Of a DNA stretch of 64,000 nt, positions 61,251 through 64,000 are shown in pieces (the stretch's first letter is position 1; the number at the start of each line of letters is the position of its first letter). Under the pieces are notes generated by a model. The model worked only from the letters and a program-made list of their open reading frames with translations, was not told where the DNA came from and made no database searches. A program made the position numbers and the translations under genes. Source of the DNA: Metabacillus malikii (GTDB lineage Bacteria > Bacillota > Bacilli > Bacillales > Bacillaceae); the NCBI RefSeq assembly GCF_030813355.1, contig NZ_JAUSUD010000002.1:1-64000 (forward strand). Reading direction: 5' to 3'.

Positions 61251-63113
61251 ATGTTATTTTGTAAGGAATGTGGTGCACAACTAAAGGAAGGGGCAGCCTT
61301 TTGTCCATCCTGTGGGACTAACGTTAAGACTCATGAAAGTGAAAGAATCGATCAAACTCGCCAACAAATCGCACCAGCTAAGAAGATGTCAAAAAAGAAA
61401 AAGCTTGTAATAGCAGGAATTAGTGCAGCTGTTGTTATACTATTTGGCGCATATAAAGTTGGCGAACATTTCACAGATAAAAATCGAAAAATAGAAAACT
61501 TTGAAATGGCCTTAATAGAGGGAAACACTGAAAATGTAGCAAAACTACTCAATACAAATGATCCACAATTAAAAATTTCAGAAACAACGGTTAAAGGATT
61601 TGTAGACTACTACAAAAAACATCCTAATGAAGTCAATGAATTAATCAATAATTTACAAGACCAATCGACGTATATCGATAATAATACGAATAAAAAGAGT
61701 ACATCTTCATTTTTCAGTGAGGATGATTTGAAAAATGGTGTTGTTAATTTGAAGAAAGATGGGAAGACGTGGCTGTTCTACGACAACTATACTCTAGAAG
61801 TAGAAGAAGTATATGTTTCTATTTCTACGAATTATAAAAACACACAACTTTCCATTGCCGGAAAAGAAATTGGCAAAGCGGATAAAAAGAATTTTGAACA
61901 AACATATGGGCCATTCTTACCTGGTATTTATAAAGTCGAAGCTAAACTAAAAACTGATTTTGTTGATTTGAAGAAAAAGAGGGAAGTAACATTAATTGAT
62001 GTTGGTTCAAAAGTGAACATTGATATGTATTTGGAAGGTGAAGAAGTAACGGTAGATATGGAGTCATTTGACCCAACAATTAAGGCAGAATTGTTCATTG
62101 ACGGTAAAGATGTGAAGATAAATCCAAACGAAAATCCGACGTTTGGTCCTGTTTTAACAGATGGGTCAATGAAACTCAATGTTGAAGCAACATTACCATG
62201 GGGAAAAGTGAAAACAAATGAAATACCTATATCAAGCAGTGAAGTGGAAATTAATCTTGGACAAAGCAAAGACCTTCAAGAAACAATTTTTAATCAAGTA
62301 GTAAGCTATTCTAAGGAAGCACTAGAGGCGTATACTTCAGGAAGTGCGGATAAGGTAACAACGGCTACCAATCGCAACAAGGAAGATATTCTCGAAAGAA
62401 TTGAATACCTCCAATACAGAGAAGAGTATTATAAAGGGCAATATTTAGGGACAACCTTTGCAATTGATTCACTTAATGTAGAGTATAACGGTGAACAATG
62501 GGAGGCTGAGGTAGAAGTTTTACAGACGTATAATGAAGCTGAGTATTATGAAGGTGAAACTCCTCAGCTAGAGAAAAATGAAGTAAATCGTGTTTATACA
62601 CTAGTTTATAACGAAGAAAACAAGAAATGGCTTATCGAGACAATGGATTATTCTTATGGATATGGAACTGACAACGTCAAGGAAATAAACGAAAAAGAAC
62701 CAAAAACATACCAAACGAGCTGGGGAAATAGCAAGATTACCGATGACAAATCACAACAGATTGCTTCCTTTGTTGAAGAGTATATGTATGCAAGCGTAGA
62801 TGCGATAAATGCAGAAAATTTCTCAATTGTTGAGCCATATCTCGACTCCTCGGGCAAGAAATATAATGAACAAAAAGAATATACAGCTTATTTAAATGAA
62901 AAAGGAATCACAGAGGAATTACTAAATATAGAAATTAAAGAAGTGAAAAAGCTTGATGACACTACTTATCAAGTAACTTCTCTAGATGAGTACAAGCTTA
63001 TGTACAGTGACGGAACAGATAAAACAACTAGCTTTAAAACAGTCCAAAAGGTGAAAATTCAATCTGATGGTTCATTTGCGATGAATGAGTTAATCAGCAC
63101 AGATGAACAATAA
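61251..63113 (+). CDS. YvbJ/TcaA-family membrane protein with zinc ribbon
   Basis: A 620-residue protein. CKECG and CPSCG (about 4-21) form the zinc ribbon, one span is at about 50-68, and the extracellular part has TcaA-like repeats (GPFLPGIYKVEA, GPVLTDGSMKLNV) and two C-terminal NTF2-like domains (about 350-480 and 500-620). Its length is near that of Bacillus subtilis YvbJ. It follows the exporter ATPase by 44 bp, with GGGGG before the ATG, so it is probably in the same transcript. The shorter relative at 52.9 kb lacks one C-terminal domain. Confidence 0.88.
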   Translation: MLFCKECGAQLKEGAAFCPSCGTNVKTHESERIDQTRQQIAPAKKMSKKKKLVIAGISAAVVILFGAYKVGEHFTDKNRKIENFEMALIEGNTENVAKLLNTNDPQLKISETTVKGFVDYYKKHPNEVNELINNLQDQSTYIDNNTNKKSTSSFFSEDDLKNGVVNLKKDGKTWLFYDNYTLEVEEVYVSISTNYKNTQLSIAGKEIGKADKKNFEQTYGPFLPGIYKVEAKLKTDFVDLKKKREVTLIDVGSKVNIDMYLEGEEVTVDMESFDPTIKAELFIDGKDVKINPNENPTFGPVLTDGSMKLNVEATLPWGKVKTNEIPISSSEVEINLGQSKDLQETIFNQVVSYSKEALEAYTSGSADKVTTATNRNKEDILERIEYLQYREEYYKGQYLGTTFAIDSLNVEYNGEQWEAEVEVLQTYNEAEYYEGETPQLEKNEVNRVYTLVYNEENKKWLIETMDYSYGYGTDNVKEINEKEPKTYQTSWGNSKITDDKSQQIASFVEEYMYASVDAINAENFSIVEPYLDSSGKKYNEQKEYTAYLNEKGITEELLNIEIKEVKKLDDTTYQVTSLDEYKLMYSDGTDKTTSFKTVQKVKIQSDGSFAMNELISTDEQ

Positions 63114-63151
63114 TTGGATGTGTAAGTTTAAGGCAAAATATTAGCAGACGT

Positions 63152-63183
63152 AAAGGTGGTATCAATTGGATACCACCTTTTTT
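63152..63183 (+). terminator. Terminator of the exporter operon
   Basis: AAAGGTGGTATC and GATACCACCTTT form a perfect 12-bp stem followed by T. Confidence 0.9.
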
Positions 63184-63246
63184 ATGCATTGACAAAGAAG
63201 GAGGGGATTGAAAACAAAAATAGTCTTGTTAAGAATTGGAATTGTT

Positions 63247-63275
63247 TTGAAAAATAGAAACAAATGTTCTATAAT
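63247..63275 (+). promoter_or_regulatory. Promoter of the SAP-domain gene
   Basis: TTGAAA (63247-63252) and TATAAT (63270-63275) are 17 bases apart, near consensus. Confidence 0.75.
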
Positions 63276-63304
63276 GTAATTAAAACAATGAAGGGGAGAA
63301 TTAG

Positions 63305-63877
63305 TTGAGACCTATTCTATCGAAAGATATTCATGTCGATACATTTAAAGATTATTACTGGTTAAAAGAAGAATTACAAACCTTTTGCAGGGAAAATGGA
63401 ATAAGTGCCTCAGGTTCTAAAAATGAGATATCGACTAGAGTGGAGATGTTTTTGCAGACAGGCAAAATAATTAAACCGAAAAGAATTACTAGAGATAAGC
63501 AAAAGGTAGCTGAAACTGATACGACTTTAAGCCTTGATACAGTCATTACAGAAGGACATCGTTGCAGTCAAAATGTAAGAGCCTTTTTTAAGTCAGTCAT
63601 TCCGAAATTCCACTTTTCCACCTATATTCAAAATTACTTTAAAGACAATATCGGAAAAACTTATCAAGACGTAGTGAATGCTTGGTATATGGAAGAAGAA
63701 CGCAAGAAAGATTCTGCATACAAAACAAATATTGGACCTCAATTTGAATACAATCAATTCATCCGTGACTTTTTTGCGGACCCAAATAATAAGGGGAAAA
63801 GTCGTGAACAAGCGATCAATGCATGGAATGAAATAAAAAAACGACCTGGAAGCAATAAATATACGGTTTCCAATTAG
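63305..63877 (+). CDS. SAP domain and DUF6434 protein
   Basis: A 190-residue soluble protein. The N-terminal SAP-like segment (about 14-55; DYYWLKEELQTFCRENG, then GSKNEISTRVEMFL) is a putative nucleic-acid-binding helix pair, and the C-terminal part matches DUF6434 (LDTVITEGHRCSQNVRAFF, KFHFSTYIQNYFKDN, QFIRDFFADPNNKG). The start is TTG with AAGGGGAG six bases upstream. It has a strong promoter of its own. Function is unknown; it may act in DNA metabolism. Confidence 0.85.
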   Translation: MRPILSKDIHVDTFKDYYWLKEELQTFCRENGISASGSKNEISTRVEMFLQTGKIIKPKRITRDKQKVAETDTTLSLDTVITEGHRCSQNVRAFFKSVIPKFHFSTYIQNYFKDNIGKTYQDVVNAWYMEEERKKDSAYKTNIGPQFEYNQFIRDFFADPNNKGKSREQAINAWNEIKKRPGSNKYTVSN

Positions 63878-64000
63878 GTAACATAACGAAGTTGACTTTA
63901 ATAGGAATAGCTAAAAAGACTAGAAATGATTGTGTTCATTAGACACCGAAATAAAATGTTCCTAAAACATGATAGATTATTGGAAACATGAACAGTAATA

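Overview
The window looks like part of the chromosome of a low-GC, spore-forming member of the Bacillaceae. The reasons are strong AAGGAGG-type ribosome binding sites, CotF-type spore coat genes, an RNase J, a SipS-type signal peptidase, a PEP carboxylase, an SE1832-family small protein and YvbJ/TcaA-type zinc-ribbon proteins. I cannot name the species. There are no rRNA or tRNA genes, no insertion sequences and no CRISPR array.

Layout. (1) 0.6-18.3 kb is a plant cell wall sugar region. It holds a reverse-strand operon (LacI regulator, two-domain oxidoreductase, ThuA protein, second oxidoreductase), a divergent gene for a 1690-residue secreted protein joining a rhamnogalacturonan acetylesterase to a family 11 rhamnogalacturonan lyase, and a second LacI-controlled operon with a sugar ABC importer that lacks its own ATPase. 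Three tandem arrays, each with a 52-bp unit, lie at 1, 10.4 and 18.4 kb. (2) 18.7-26.5 kb has a two-component system, PEP carboxylase, a 2-hydroxyacid dehydrogenase and a small coiled-coil protein. (3) 26.9-31.8 kb completes unsaturated uronate breakdown: KdgK, KDPG aldolase, a DeoR regulator, KduD and KduI. (4) 31.9-43.7 kb is mixed: signal peptidase, a secreted beta-helix protein with a ricin-type lectin tail, a TetR-controlled SDR, a YesL-type membrane protein, small proteins, a HAD phosphatase, a cold-shock protein and RNase J.

(5) 43.9-48.7 kb is a nitrite/NO module: a Crp/Fnr regulator, a lipoprotein copper nitrite reductase, three DUF2249 proteins, a DUF59 protein and a multi-spanning membrane protein. 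TGTGA-N6-TCACA sites lie before nirK and the DUF2249 operon with identical spacing to the -10 box. (6) 48.8-51.2 kb has a zinc alcohol dehydrogenase and two divergent pairs of CotF-like genes. (7) 51.9-63.1 kb is a cluster of four membrane proteins with N-terminal zinc ribbons, interleaved with a membrane-anchored family 3 glycosidase and a three-gene ABC-2 exporter. This is the best candidate for an uncharacterised envelope system. (8) The window ends with a SAP-domain protein.

The carbohydrate genes fit together. The esterase-lyase would cut deacetylated rhamnogalacturonan outside the cell, the importer would take up oligomers, and the Kdu/Kdg enzymes would feed ketodeoxygluconate to pyruvate and glyceraldehyde 3-phosphate. 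A cre-like site before the lyase gene suggests carbon catabolite control. All functional calls are read from the translated sequence and family knowledge; no database search was possible.
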